Of a DNA stretch of 64,000 nucleotides, positions 25,747-36,162 are shown piece after piece; positions within the stretch are counted from its first letter, which is position 1; every line of letters begins with the position of its first letter. This DNA is from Drosophila pseudoobscura (lineage: Eukaryota; Arthropoda; Insecta; Diptera; Drosophilidae), in the NCBI RefSeq assembly GCF_009870125.1, contig NC_046679.1, positions 12,214,001-12,278,000 of the forward strand, read 5' to 3'. The position numbers were made by a program, and so were the translations under genes. The notes under the pieces are model-generated. The model did no database searches and was not told where the DNA came from. It worked only from the letters and a program-made list of their open reading frames with translations.

Positions 25747-26235
25747 GTAAGTGCCCCACTCTGGGGGCAGTCAATCAGTCAATCTATGAACCGAACCTCT
25801 TTCGACGATCGTTGTTTTGTTTTGCTGCATTAGTTTGTTAAGGTTTTTTCTTTTTTTGAACCGGTTCGATGGTTCCAGCTAATAATACAGTACAGTACAG
25901 AACATTCTTGTAAAGCTTTTTGACCATCTAACTGTAAGCCAATTGCAAAATGCTTCCCAAAGCAGCCACAGAGCTGCTGCCAAATTTGTGTATATTTTTG
26001 TTTAAGAAAATCAAAGCAGAGTCTAAACAGAACGAAGGATTGGTTGTTTTGTCGTAGAGAAAAAACGTTTTTGCATTTTCCAAAATATCGGAATATCGGC
26101 CAACAAAGAAAAGAAAAAATCTCAACAATGCTACGTCTCTAGCGAAAAAGACGCAGAAGACGCAAAAGAACAGAAAATCCTTCCTTCTATCAGAACAATG
26201 TTTTCTCAAGCTGATTTCCCCCGGCGTGCATGTAG

Positions 26236-26802
26236 GTGAAAAAGAGCGAGGCGTATTTAGGCAGCAAGTCCGTGCACCAGATGCTCCTCCACCAGGCCGT
26301 GGAGGCGCAGCTGAAGAGCCTGCAGCAGCACTACCAGCAGGAGAGCCTCGACTCCACCGTGCAGCGTCTGCTGCAGCAGCAGCAGAAGCAGCAGCAGCAA
26401 CAACAACAGCAGCAGCAGCAACAGAAGCAGCAGCAACAGCAGCAGCAGAGGAAGCACTTACTGCCGCCATCCTCAACGGGGGGCGGAGTGGTGGCGACGG
26501 GGAGCTCTTCCCGTAAGAGTGGACGCTTCCGGTCCAACTGGCTGTACCAGTTCGAGTGGCTGCAGTACGACGAGCGGGCGAACACGATGTTCTGCAAGCA
26601 CTGCCGCAAGTGGAGCCCCGAGCTGGCCGACATCCGCACCAGCTTCGTGGAGGGCAACTCCAACTTCCGGCTGGAGATCGTGAACCACCACAACAAGTGC
26701 AAGTCGCACCGGCTCTGCTACGAGCGGGAGCTCCAGGAGCTGCAGCAGCCGTCGACCACCCCCGACATCATCACCATCAATGTGGGCAAGGACGGCCCTT
26801 AG
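26236..26802 (+). CDS. fru: fru alternative 3' exon with TTF/hAT-type finger
   Basis: Acceptor CGTGCATGTAG precedes 26236, in phase 0 with the exon ending at 25746; the stop is TAG at 26800-26802. It encodes 188 residues: an N-terminal helix-like part ([20 protein letters not shown]), a long Gln run with a few Lys, and a C-terminal domain from about residue 95. That domain has W-L-x2-F-x-W-L-x-Y-D, then MFCKHCRK, then paired His and Cys (NHHNKCKSH). This pattern resembles the TTF/ZNF862-type zinc finger linked to hAT transposases rather than the C2H2 pairs of the other fru ends. It probably corresponds to the fru D-type end; I assign that letter only tentatively. The full common-start isoform would be about 640 residues. 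Confidence 0.85.
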   Translation: MKKSEAYLGSKSVHQMLLHQAVEAQLKSLQQHYQQESLDSTVQRLLQQQQKQQQQQQQQQQQQKQQQQQQQRKHLLPPSSTGGGVVATGSSSRKSGRFRSNWLYQFEWLQYDERANTMFCKHCRKWSPELADIRTSFVEGNSNFRLEIVNHHNKCKSHRLCYERELQELQQPSTTPDIITINVGKDGP

Positions 26803-26936
26803 CCCCAGGCCGGTTGGGCCGGCTGGCCACCCACACACCGCTCAGGATTAGCCTTAGGCCCTAGACTAGACTCTGTTTTTGTGTAACGTAAATCTAGGAT
26901 AAGCGTCGGCTTTGGCAGCATTTTGCAATTGGGTCA

Positions 26937-26942
26937 AATAAA
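26937..26942 (+). terminator. fru: Poly(A) signal for the 26.2-kb fru end
   Basis: AATAAA lies 135 bp after the stop at 26802 and before the next acceptor at 27038. It would allow early polyadenylation of the TTF-finger isoform. Confidence 0.6.
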
Positions 26943-27038
26943 AAGCAGAACTTTACTACAATTCTCCCCATCTTTCTATCTCTCTCTCTCTCCCCCTCTC
27001 TGGCTCTCCCCTCTGTCTGTCCCCCTTTCGGTGTGCAG

Positions 27039-27159
27039 AAGCTGCACGCGGAGGAAATGTCGACGCTGCTGTCGCAGCACGCCCTGCAGGCGGCGGACGC
27101 GCGCGACGATCACAACGACGCCAAACAGATGCAGCTCGATCAGACGGACAACATTGACG
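27039..27159 (+). CDS. fru: fru common exon before zinc-finger choice
   Basis: A strong pyrimidine tract (CTCTCTCCCCCTCTC region, 26975-27030) and GTGTGCAG precede 27039; donor GACG/GTGAGT follows 27159. The exon has 121 bases, beginning in phase 0 (KLHAEEMSTLLSQHALQAAD) and ending after the first base of a Gly codon. That single-base overhang sets the frame of all three C2H2 exons downstream, each of which starts with two bases completing the codon (30817, 34988, 40844). The segment DAKQMQLDQTDNID is strongly conserved in fru. Failure to splice reads on to a stop at 27249-27251. Confidence 0.93.
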
Positions 27160-30100
27160 GTGAGTACTGCCCCATAGAATCAGAAGATCAGCAGATCAGT
27201 AGATCAGCAGATCAGCCGATCAGAATATCAGCAGGCCAGAACCAAAGCTAGCACAATTACAACTACAAGTACCAACCAATCACACAAGATCTTCTTCTCT
27301 CTGAGCTTTTAAACCCTAACGCACTCGAAATCGAAACCAAAAGACTATATATCTACCCTCTATATAGTGTTAAGGCTATATATTTGGTCGAAACATATAC
27401 GTACATATATATTTTCCGTTGTTCAAACGTTGGACTCAAAAGCAGAAGAAAACGAAGACAAACTGTATTAAAAAAAAAATTGTAGAAAATTTGTAGCTTA
27501 ATTTCCGTTCCTCCATCCACTCTACACCCCATAACTATCTTCTAACCAAACCGAGCAAACTATCCTAATTTAATTAAGTAGAGTAAACCCCCTAGAGATC
27601 CCCCCAACCCACTCCCCCAAGGCCCCCCAGGAAGTACATGTATGTATATAATGGAGAGGGTTTATCCTACACACAGAGAGCTCTCTCTCTCTGCTCATCT
27701 TAACCCGACTAAGGCCTGTCTCCACTCTATACATGTAGTTCCCCCGAATGTTCCTGCATGCATTTCTATATATTTATCTGTTACCCTGAGACAAGTATCC
27801 CACTTCTTTTTATGCTTTGTAAGTACAGAATCCTACATAGTTTTATCCACACAGTACAGTACTATATCCTTTGCCTTACCGTAGCCTATTCGTTCTGAAT
27901 GATAGACCCTAAGAGGAGTACGACCCAAAGTGCTAGCTAGAGCAACAGATCAACACCTCTCCTCCTACCAGAATATCTCTCTCTCTCTATCTATCTCTCT
28001 GTCTCTCTCTATACATACTCGTACATATCTTAATATAAATATTATTTCGTTGTTTGTCGTATCGTATGGTATTTCTATATATTTGATATTGATATTTACA
28101 TATATATATATACTCGTATTGTATGAATAGCTTTTAGGATGAGTTTCCCCACTCGAGCCGAGACTTGATCGTAAATACGGTTTAGTTTTTGCTGTATGTT
28201 TGCCGCATGTTGCATGTTTTAAGACGCCTAGACCTAGACATAGACACCCCACACCCCCACACATACACACACACACACCACCTCAGCCATACACACACTC
28301 CCACACATACAATTATCGTTTATGTATCGATTTATTTTAATTTTATACGTATAATTTTTAGTTTTTAACCTATCGACCTATCGATTTCCCATCTTCTTCA
28401 TTCCGCCGCCGCTGCTATCATAATTTAGTCCTAAGACCAATCGGAATTTTCCCCCACCCCCCAATTAGTTCGTAGTCGAAAATGCCTCCGTTATGCCATC
28501 CCCAACCCCCGAACCGATCCAATCCAAATGAAACATTTCAGTTTAATAGATCAATTGGCGCACACAACAACAACAACATCCAGAAAAACCACAAAAAAAC
28601 AAATTAAACAAAAAAAATCTATAAATAATAAAGAATAATCAAACAATAAAAAACACACACGAAACGTAGAAGTTGCCGCGCTTTCTGTTCCAATTTCATT
28701 CAGTTTTTATCCATCATTTTTTTTAAGAAAGTAAATGTAAAACAAAAACATATCTCATAACCAAAATCGCTACAAAATTTTTCCAAAATCTCTCTGTTCG
28801 TCTTTAATGTTGCAACTTATTGTCTAAGAAATGAAAACGAAACCAAAAGCAAGCCAACTATCGATAGAATTTCAGTGTTGGTCAACACAGAAAATATTAT
28901 GAATACGCCTCCTCAAAACAGCTTCCAAATCGATGTCGTTTTATTTGTTTTTTTTTTAACTGCCACACACACAGACACATACACACAGAAACACACACAC
29001 ACACACAGCTACAGACACCTGTACTTTTTCTTCCCTTGAATATTTTCTACTAACATTTGTTGCATTTATGATTTGATGTGAAGATCACTGTTTGTAACGA
29101 GATAACCGTAACTCTGACTGTCTGTTTATTCCAATTGGTATTTTCCAAAGCTAACTAAGTGTATTCCAATATTCCACTATTCCTTTCTTTTGCCTACTCT
29201 CTCTCTCTCTCTCTCTCTCTCTGTATCTCTGTCTCTCTGTCACTCTCTCAATCTCTATGTTTAACTGTGTCTGTGTATGTGTCTGTTTGTGCTTGTTTGA
29301 TTGCATCTCTGTGTCTGCCCCCAAAGATCGCTAGCGAGAGAGCAGCTCCACTCGAACGTAACGGTAAAGTGAAAAAGCAGAGAGAAACACACGCACATTG
29401 GCTCCAGATAGCGCACAAACGAAATGAAAAATACAAAGAAAAAACCTCACAAAATCACAGAAATATTAAAACGAAATTTAAACCAAAATTGAAATTACCT
29501 TACAGCTAAAAGAACCCGCACCAAGCCCCCAAACCCTTTTACCATCACCCTTTTTTGAAAAAAGAGAACTGGAATTTGCTCATATAAAATAAATATGTAA
29601 TAATATAATAAACACACACACACACACATATACATATACATATAAATATATATATATTGATGTGTACCACAAAGTATGGCTAAAAATCTGTTGCAACATT
29701 GAAGTACTAAAAGACCCGAAAGATCCGTTCCCACCACCTCATGAAACGAACAAGAAATAATATCATTGTGTACGATGAGAACTGTATTATAAAGTTTTGA
29801 ATACCAAATGCCAGAACTATAAGATAAGAGCGCCCAAAAACGAAAAAAAAACGAAAAAAACAAAATTGTTGATGCCACAAAATGACACGAGACAAAAGTT
29901 GATTTTACCTTGATTTACATTTAGTTCATTTATGATTTATCCCAGTCTCCCGATCCGTTTCACACTGTTGATTGATTGATTGATTGATTGATTGGCTTTG
30001 ATGCAAAAGTACAATTAATTTAGCTGAATTGTTATACTTTAGAGCTATAATGTCCTGCCGAACCGAATCGAGATGCCGCCCTAGCTTTAAGACCAGCCTT

Positions 30101-30816
30101 GATTTACACAACTTGAGTTTATACTTTTTCCAGTTTACAATACAATAGATTGCCAAAAACCACACCACAAAATTAGATTAAGACTCTTGATTTGTTTCCT
30201 CCTAGACCTCCACGTACCACCCGCCACCTGCCAGCGAGCGATCTTGTAAATTATGATTTCCACAGCCGCAGCCGCAGCCTCCCCACAACCCCACCCCACC
30301 CCCACCCCAACCGTCATTGTCAATGCCGTTCACTTGAATTGAGTTTTTCTTTCCTTCGTTCTTACCGTTATGTTCTGCCCCCCCACACGCCCGTACACGC
30401 AAAGATTGTTCCGAAAAGAACCAACTCTAGTAGCTGTCTGTTGTCGTTTTGCATAGCCCTCACAGCCTCACACACACACACACAAAGACACCGACACCGA
30501 CACCGACACACACAGAAACACACCCAGCCTATATACTATATATATTCGTAGTATATATTTATATATATACTATCCATACACACATATCTTATATACCCTA
30601 TAAACGAGTTTCTTGCCTACTTCCTACTCTGGCTACTTAGCGTTGAACTTAGCGACACCTAGAGACACCCACCCATAGACACCCCACAGACAATTGGCTT
30701 TAGCCCACTGTGCGCATGGAATGCAAGGGAATCGCGATCCCCCAGATCCCCCACCGATCCCCCCTCCACACCCCCACAGTGATGACGCCTAATATGAAAC
30801 AAGCAAATGTTTGCAG
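27160..30816. other. fru: fru intron, microsatellite-rich
   Basis: No coding sequence is supported. The intron contains CT runs (27976-28012, 29197-29222), CA tracts (28262-28280, 28980-29010, 29612-29628, 30472-30483), a TATATA stretch (30530-30570) and five tandem TGAT units at about 29967-29990. It ends with ATGTTTGCAG at 30807-30816. Several AATAAA-like words (for example 28628-28640) could be polyadenylation sites, but I have no way to choose among them. Confidence 0.85.
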
Positions 30817-31913
30817 GTCGCGTTAAGTGTTTTAACAATCCGCGACAGCTCGATCAGCAGGATCAGCAGGATCAGGCCAGGGAGCCGGACCTCGAGCAGG
30901 AGCAGGAGGCTCTCGACGAGGTGGATGTCGATCGGGACATGGACATCGACGAGGAGCAGGATCAGCTCGAATCGGAAGAGGCGGAGGACAAAGTCTCTGC
31001 CGTGGCAGTGGCAGCAGTCGCCTCCTACCATGCCACGCCGCCGAAGTACAGGCGAGCCGTGGTCTATGCCCCGCCACCGCCAGACGAGGACGGGCCCTGT
31101 ACTGGCTCCGGCTCGGGTTCTGGTTCTGGTTCTGGGTCCGGCTCGGAGATTTACGTGGACAACAACTACAATTGCGAGTACAAGTGCAAGGAGCTGAACA
31201 TGCGCGCCATCCGCTGCAGCCGCCAGCAGCACCACATGGCCACCCACTATGCCCACCCTCATTCGCATCCCCACCAGCCGCTGCACCGCTCCCTGGTGGA
31301 CTGCCCCGCAGAGGCGGCCTACTCGCCGCCCGCCACCAGCAGCAGCAGCCACAGCAGCGGGTACCGCGACCAGGGCTACGGCAGCACTAATGGAACCGGC
31401 CAGCAGTTGGACCTGTCGAATCACGGCTACCATGGACATCACCATGCGCCTCCGTTGCCCCTGCCACCGCCGCCCAGCCACACCCAGGCCTCGCCGCACT
31501 ATCAGCCAGCCTCCACATCCGCATCCGCATCGTTATCCTCGTCCGCACCAGCCTCAGTGTCCGCCCCGCTGTCGCCCCAGCCCAGCTCCAGCTCGAGCGG
31601 ATCGAGCTCCTCGGCCGCAGCAGCCGCAGCCGCAGCTGCCGCCGCCGCAGCGGCCAATCGGAGGGATCACAACATCGACTACTCCACGCTGTTCGTGCAG
31701 CTGTCGGGCACGCTGCCCACCCTGTACCGGTGCGTGAGCTGCAACAAGATCGTGTCGAACCGGTGGCACCACGCCAACATCCATCGGCCCCAGAGCCACG
31801 AGTGCCCCGTCTGCGGGCAGAAGTTCACGCGCAGGGACAACATGAAGGCCCACTGCAAGATCAAGCACGCGGACATCAAGGACCGCTTCTTCAGCCACTA
31901 TGTACATATGTGA
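30817..31913 (+). CDS. fru: fru type A zinc-finger 3' exon
   Basis: The first two bases complete the Gly codon begun at 27159, giving GRVKCFN; the stop is TGA at 31911-31913. The exon adds 364 residues. In order: an acidic part rich in Asp/Glu/Gln, YHATPPKYRRAVVYAPPPP, a Ser-Gly repeat run, YNCEYKCKELNMRAIRCSRQ, a His/Ser/Pro-rich part, an alanine run, and the C-terminal pair of C2H2 fingers (YRCVSCNKIVSNRWHHANIH and ECPVCGQKFTRRDNMKAHCK). The protein ends FFSHYVHM. Both fingers keep all Cys and His ligands. It matches the type A end of D. melanogaster fru as I remember it. The common-start isoform would be about 857 residues. Linker repeats are longer or shorter than in other species, as expected. 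Confidence 0.93.
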
Positions 31914-34900
31914 TCACTTCTCTAGGGCCCAGTCTCTATGTCCCCTCTCTCCCATTAGACGAATGTTTAGGGCGGAAGAAGAGTGAAACAAATCAAAAAG
32001 GTTTTCAGAACTATCTAAATAATCGAATCAAAACCAAGAACCGAATACGTAATATACGAACATACATAAATAAATAACTCTAGAGCGAGGATGTACTTAT
32101 GTATCTTATAAACTATATGCATATATCAATGCTAATCGTAGACAAGACATTGAATTCTCTATCGTTAAAACGTATGAACCTTTAGACGCTTTTTTAGATC
32201 AGTAAAAACACAACAAACAAAGAAAGAAAGAAAGAAACCAAAAAGATAATGATATTACGATATCACGATATCAAATTATGTATACCGAGACCAGTACTCA
32301 ATGGAGGGAAACTTTGACAAGTATTATATGTAGAATTCCAATCGATTTCCAAGTCAGTTATTATTTTAGCTCTTTAGTTCGACTCTTAACATGTGCTGTA
32401 GTGAATGTTGACTAATTATTGTTCGTGTCATTTTGTGCCATATTAGCTAATCTTTCTTCTAGTCCATAGGCCATAACGTCCAAAATAAATACAAACTATA
32501 ACTATTAACTAAATGAAATGCATCGAGTGAGGCAAGCAACGACAAGACTTGAACCAAAAGCAATATCTGTCAGGCAGAACTATTTTTGAGAAACCCTCTC
32601 TATCTCTCTCTCGAAATCCCCCGAGTATATCACAAGTCTTGCTGATCAGAAATTATCGCGGACAGCGCCCGATTCCGAGCCGTTTGGCCAGAGCCCGCCA
32701 ACGAAATGGGGCGCTCTCCTGATCCGTATTCGTAACCGTATCTTTGGCAAAACACCCACCGATGTTGATTAGAGTTGCAAACAGATTAAATATCATAATT
32801 TATCGAATATCGATATATCGAAAGAGTTCAGTGCTTTGCTAAAGAATAAACAATCAAACAAATCGGAGAAAATGTACTTAAAACATTAGCCATAGAAGCC
32901 AATCAAGCAATGAATCCAATTATTAAACACTTATAAACATATATACAAATACACCTGCATATATATGAATATATATATATGCAAAAAGGATAAATCAATC
33001 TTTAAAATCTTTAACTTTACTTAATAAATCTCTTTCAAATCAAATTCCAGTTCTTTTCATTACAAAAAAAAATCAAAAGAAATCCCAGCCCCGTCCTTAG
33101 GTACTTACTAAAAACTATAACTAAACTACACAAAATTCAAAATATGAATTAAAACTAAATGAAACCCACACCCAATTGAATATAAAAAAAGAAAACATTG
33201 AAATTAAACAATAATAAAATTTAAACATCAAGCGCACTGTCTTAACGGTAAGTTGAAATTTCTAAGATCTTCTTAAGCACAAATCCTCCCACTATAATTT
33301 AGTCATCCATAAGTTACGTCATCTAAGTTAAATATATATGTATTTTTAATTATTTACTTTTAAAAACGAAAAGCTACAAATTGAAACAAAAAGAATGAAA
33401 AAAAAAGAAAACAGGAATTGGCCAAACGATTGAAAATTTTATTTAATTTTGTATACTTATAAATGGAAACACTTGCCTCTTACTCACTCACTCACTCACT
33501 CGATATCTCTCTCTCTCTAGCTATATACATATTTCCTTCTCTCTCACACACACACACTTGATCTCGATCTCGATCTCGCTCTCGCTCCGTTTTGGGCGAT
33601 GTTCCATATTTGTTTTCGTTCTGTCAGGCAGGAGGGGTGTTGAATGAACTCTGTTCGATAAACGATATGCGACTATCGATGTTCTTTTCGATGTTCGATG
33701 TCATTTTCTTATCGATGTTGCTGCGCTAGGTCTTGTGTTCATCCAGAATCAGTCATTTACTTATCTTTGATTTTGTTTTGTGTCTCATTATTTTGCAATA
33801 TCTCATCCTCGATTTGTCCCTGCCCTTGCTCTCTCTCTCTTTCTCTGTCCCTCTTTCTGTCTCTCTCTCTCTCTTTCTCACTCTGTCTTTCTCTCTGAAT
33901 TATGTACATTCCACACCACAACACCAAACACCACCACCACCCCGGAAGCCCCTAATACGGTTCTTGGGCTCTCTTGACGAATAAATTAACAACGAATCTT
34001 AAAAAGAAACCGAATAAAATCGAACCACACATAATCATCTATTAAAAACATAGATAGTTATTTATAGATTCTAGTTATGTGTCCCACACCACACAAATCA
34101 TTGCATATACATATACAAATATATATATAATTTGGTATGGGTTCTTTTATATAAAAGCCAGTCCCGTCCCCCGTTGAACCCTAACTCTTAGCTATTATTG
34201 TAAATAATTCTCCACCAAATATGTGAATACATGTTAAGCAAAACGGGCAGAGAAGTGCTCCCCGAATCGGGGATTGATTTACATCATTATTCTATATATA
34301 TATAGTAATTATTTTTCTTCCTCCTCCCGTTCGGGTGCTGTCAACATTTCTCATGTTCTCAAAATTCACCGATACAAAAAATGAAAGAAAAACAAATTTA
34401 AATCACAAATTTCCCTATATATCGATATTTTTTGGGTGTAACAAAATTTGATTGCGAAAAATGTATGAATTCTGAGATTGAACAACCTCCAAGAGAATGG
34501 CTTCTCCCACGAATAAAAATTCTTGGCTTAATTTTTAAAATCAATCCACTCCCAAACATCCCCATCAGCCATCGTCTCCTGTCTCAGGGATAAGCAAATT
34601 GATTTAATAACACTTTGTTTAAGTTTTAATCATTCCTTCCATAGCAAAAAACAAAAAAAAAAGAATAAAAATACGAATCTAATACCAGAAAAAATACCAG
34701 AAATACCACACACACAAACACACACCACACACACACACACAGACTATGAAACCATCTAATTATACAGTTTAAGAATTATTATAAAAATGATTTTTCTGTT
34801 TCTGTGAATCACCAACAACAACATTGTTTTTCTCTTCTTTTTTTCTTTGCGCGTTTGAACGAACAAACCAAAAAATAAAATATATAAATACCAAAAATAC

Positions 34901-34987
34901 CGCAAAATACCGAATATACCGCAAAACAAATGCAATATGCTAAATAAACCAAATTCCAAACTCTGATCAAAAAATACCGATAAAAAG
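31914..34987. other. fru: fru 3' UTR/intron between A and next finger exon
   Basis: AT-rich, no coding sequence supported. The first part is probably the 3' UTR of the type A message, with AATAAA-type words near 32066-32078, 32484 and 33020. CT runs lie at 33505-33518 and 33830-33895, and CA tracts at 34706-34740. The last 50 bases before 34988 are A-rich rather than pyrimidine-rich (see the next exon). Confidence 0.8.
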
Positions 34988-35520
34988 GCTCGAAGGCCTG
35001 GCACATGCGGCTCACCTTCGAGCGCCTCTCGGGCGGCTGCAACCTGCACCGTTGCAAGCTGTGCGGCAAGGTCGTCACGCACATCCGCAACCACTACCAC
35101 GTCCACTTCCCCGGCCGCTTCGAGTGCCCGCTGTGCCGGGCCACCTACACGCGCAGCGACAACCTGCGCACCCATTGCAAGTTCAAGCATCCCATGTACA
35201 ATCCGGACACGCGCAAGTTTGACAATCTGCTGTCGGGCTCCTCGGTGGGGCCGCCCTCTACGCCTACGGCCTGCCACATGGCCGTCGCCTCCCAGGCTGC
35301 CATGGCAGCGGCGGCCGCCGCGGCCTTCAGTGCAGCGCAACAGCAGCAACAGCAACAACAGCAGCAGCAGCAACAATCGCAATCGCAATCCCAACAGCAG
35401 CAACAATCGCCGCATCAGCAACTGCAGCAACATGCCCATGCCCTGGCGCAGCAGCACATGTTGCACCAACAATTGCAGCCGCAGCACCAGCAGCAGCAGC
35501 ACAACGCGACAAGTGAATGA
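34988..35520 (+). CDS. fru: fru second C2H2 3' exon (probably type B)
   Basis: The frame set by the 27159 donor, plus an in-frame TGA at 34964-34966, leaves a single possible AG acceptor at 34986-34987. The junction then reads GSKAWHMRLTFERLSGGC. The exon encodes 176 residues with a C2H2 pair near the start (HRCKLCGKVVTHIRNHYHVH and FECPLCRATYTRSDNLRTHC), then PMYNPDTRKFDNLL, an alanine run and a Gln/His-rich tail ending NATSE at TGA 35518-35520. All finger ligands are present. The isoform with the common start would be about 669 residues. Two things are odd: the acceptor lacks a polypyrimidine tract, and the same frame stays open for 214 more codons after the stop. The letter B is my best match to the literature. 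Confidence 0.9.
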
Positions 35521-36162
35521 TATAGTCAGTACCTTGGCTGGAACTATGGCGCCTGGCGCCTCGATGACACGTCCATGAAGCAACAGCCGACGCCGCACTT
35601 TGCCACGAACAGCAACTATCAGCAACAGCAACAGCCACAGCCACAACTGCAACATCAGCGCAGGGCCCAGCCCTTTAACTTTTATGCACGCGACTACTAC
35701 TTCCAGCAACAGCAACAGCAACAACACCAGCAGCAACAATCGCCCCAAACAACTCTTAGCAATGGCAACATGAGGCAGCAGCAGCAGCAGCAGGAACACC
35801 AGCAACATCTACATCTACAGGAGCAGCAACATCGGGAACAGCCGCAGACGATCATCATCGATGAGAGCGACGAAAATGAGGTGGACGAGGAGCAGCGGCA
35901 GAATTTTAATCAGTATATGGCCCAGATGAAGCAGTTTGCTGGCCCCTGCCACTCCTCCGGCGGAGAAGATCCCCATGAGGCCATTAAGACATTGTGCAAT
36001 ATCAGCAGCAACAGCAACAGCAACAACGCAACAAATGCCAATCAAACGGAAGCTACTACAACTACTACTAATAGTAACGATAATGCTAATAATAATAATA
36101 ATAATAATCAGAGTTATGCTAACAATACTAGGAACTACAGCAAAAGGCAGCCGGCACCGTGA
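35521..36162 (+). other. fru: In-frame 213-residue extension after fru TGA stop
   Basis: Directly after TGA 35518-35520 the same frame is open to TGA 36160-36162. It reads YSQYLGWNYGAWRLDDTSMK, then Gln-rich blocks, FNFYARDYYFQ, TIIIDESDENEVDEEQRQNF, NQYMAQMKQFAGPCHSSGGE, and Asn/Thr-rich runs, ending SKRQPAP. Composition and codon flavour continue those of the exon. It could be stop-codon readthrough, an alternatively spliced coding exon reached by skipping the TGA, a recent nonsense change in this allele, or 3' UTR whose CAG/CAA repeats happen to stay open. An ATG at 35575 exists but is far from any cap. Confidence 0.45.

Noticed and set aside
30789..31499. 236-codon minus-strand frame
   Set aside because: Antisense shadow of the fru type A exon, with no recognisable protein character.
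34756..35808. 350-codon minus-strand frame rich in Leu
   Set aside because: Antisense of the CAG-rich fru exon; poly-Leu comes from reversed Gln repeats and there is no supporting splice structure.
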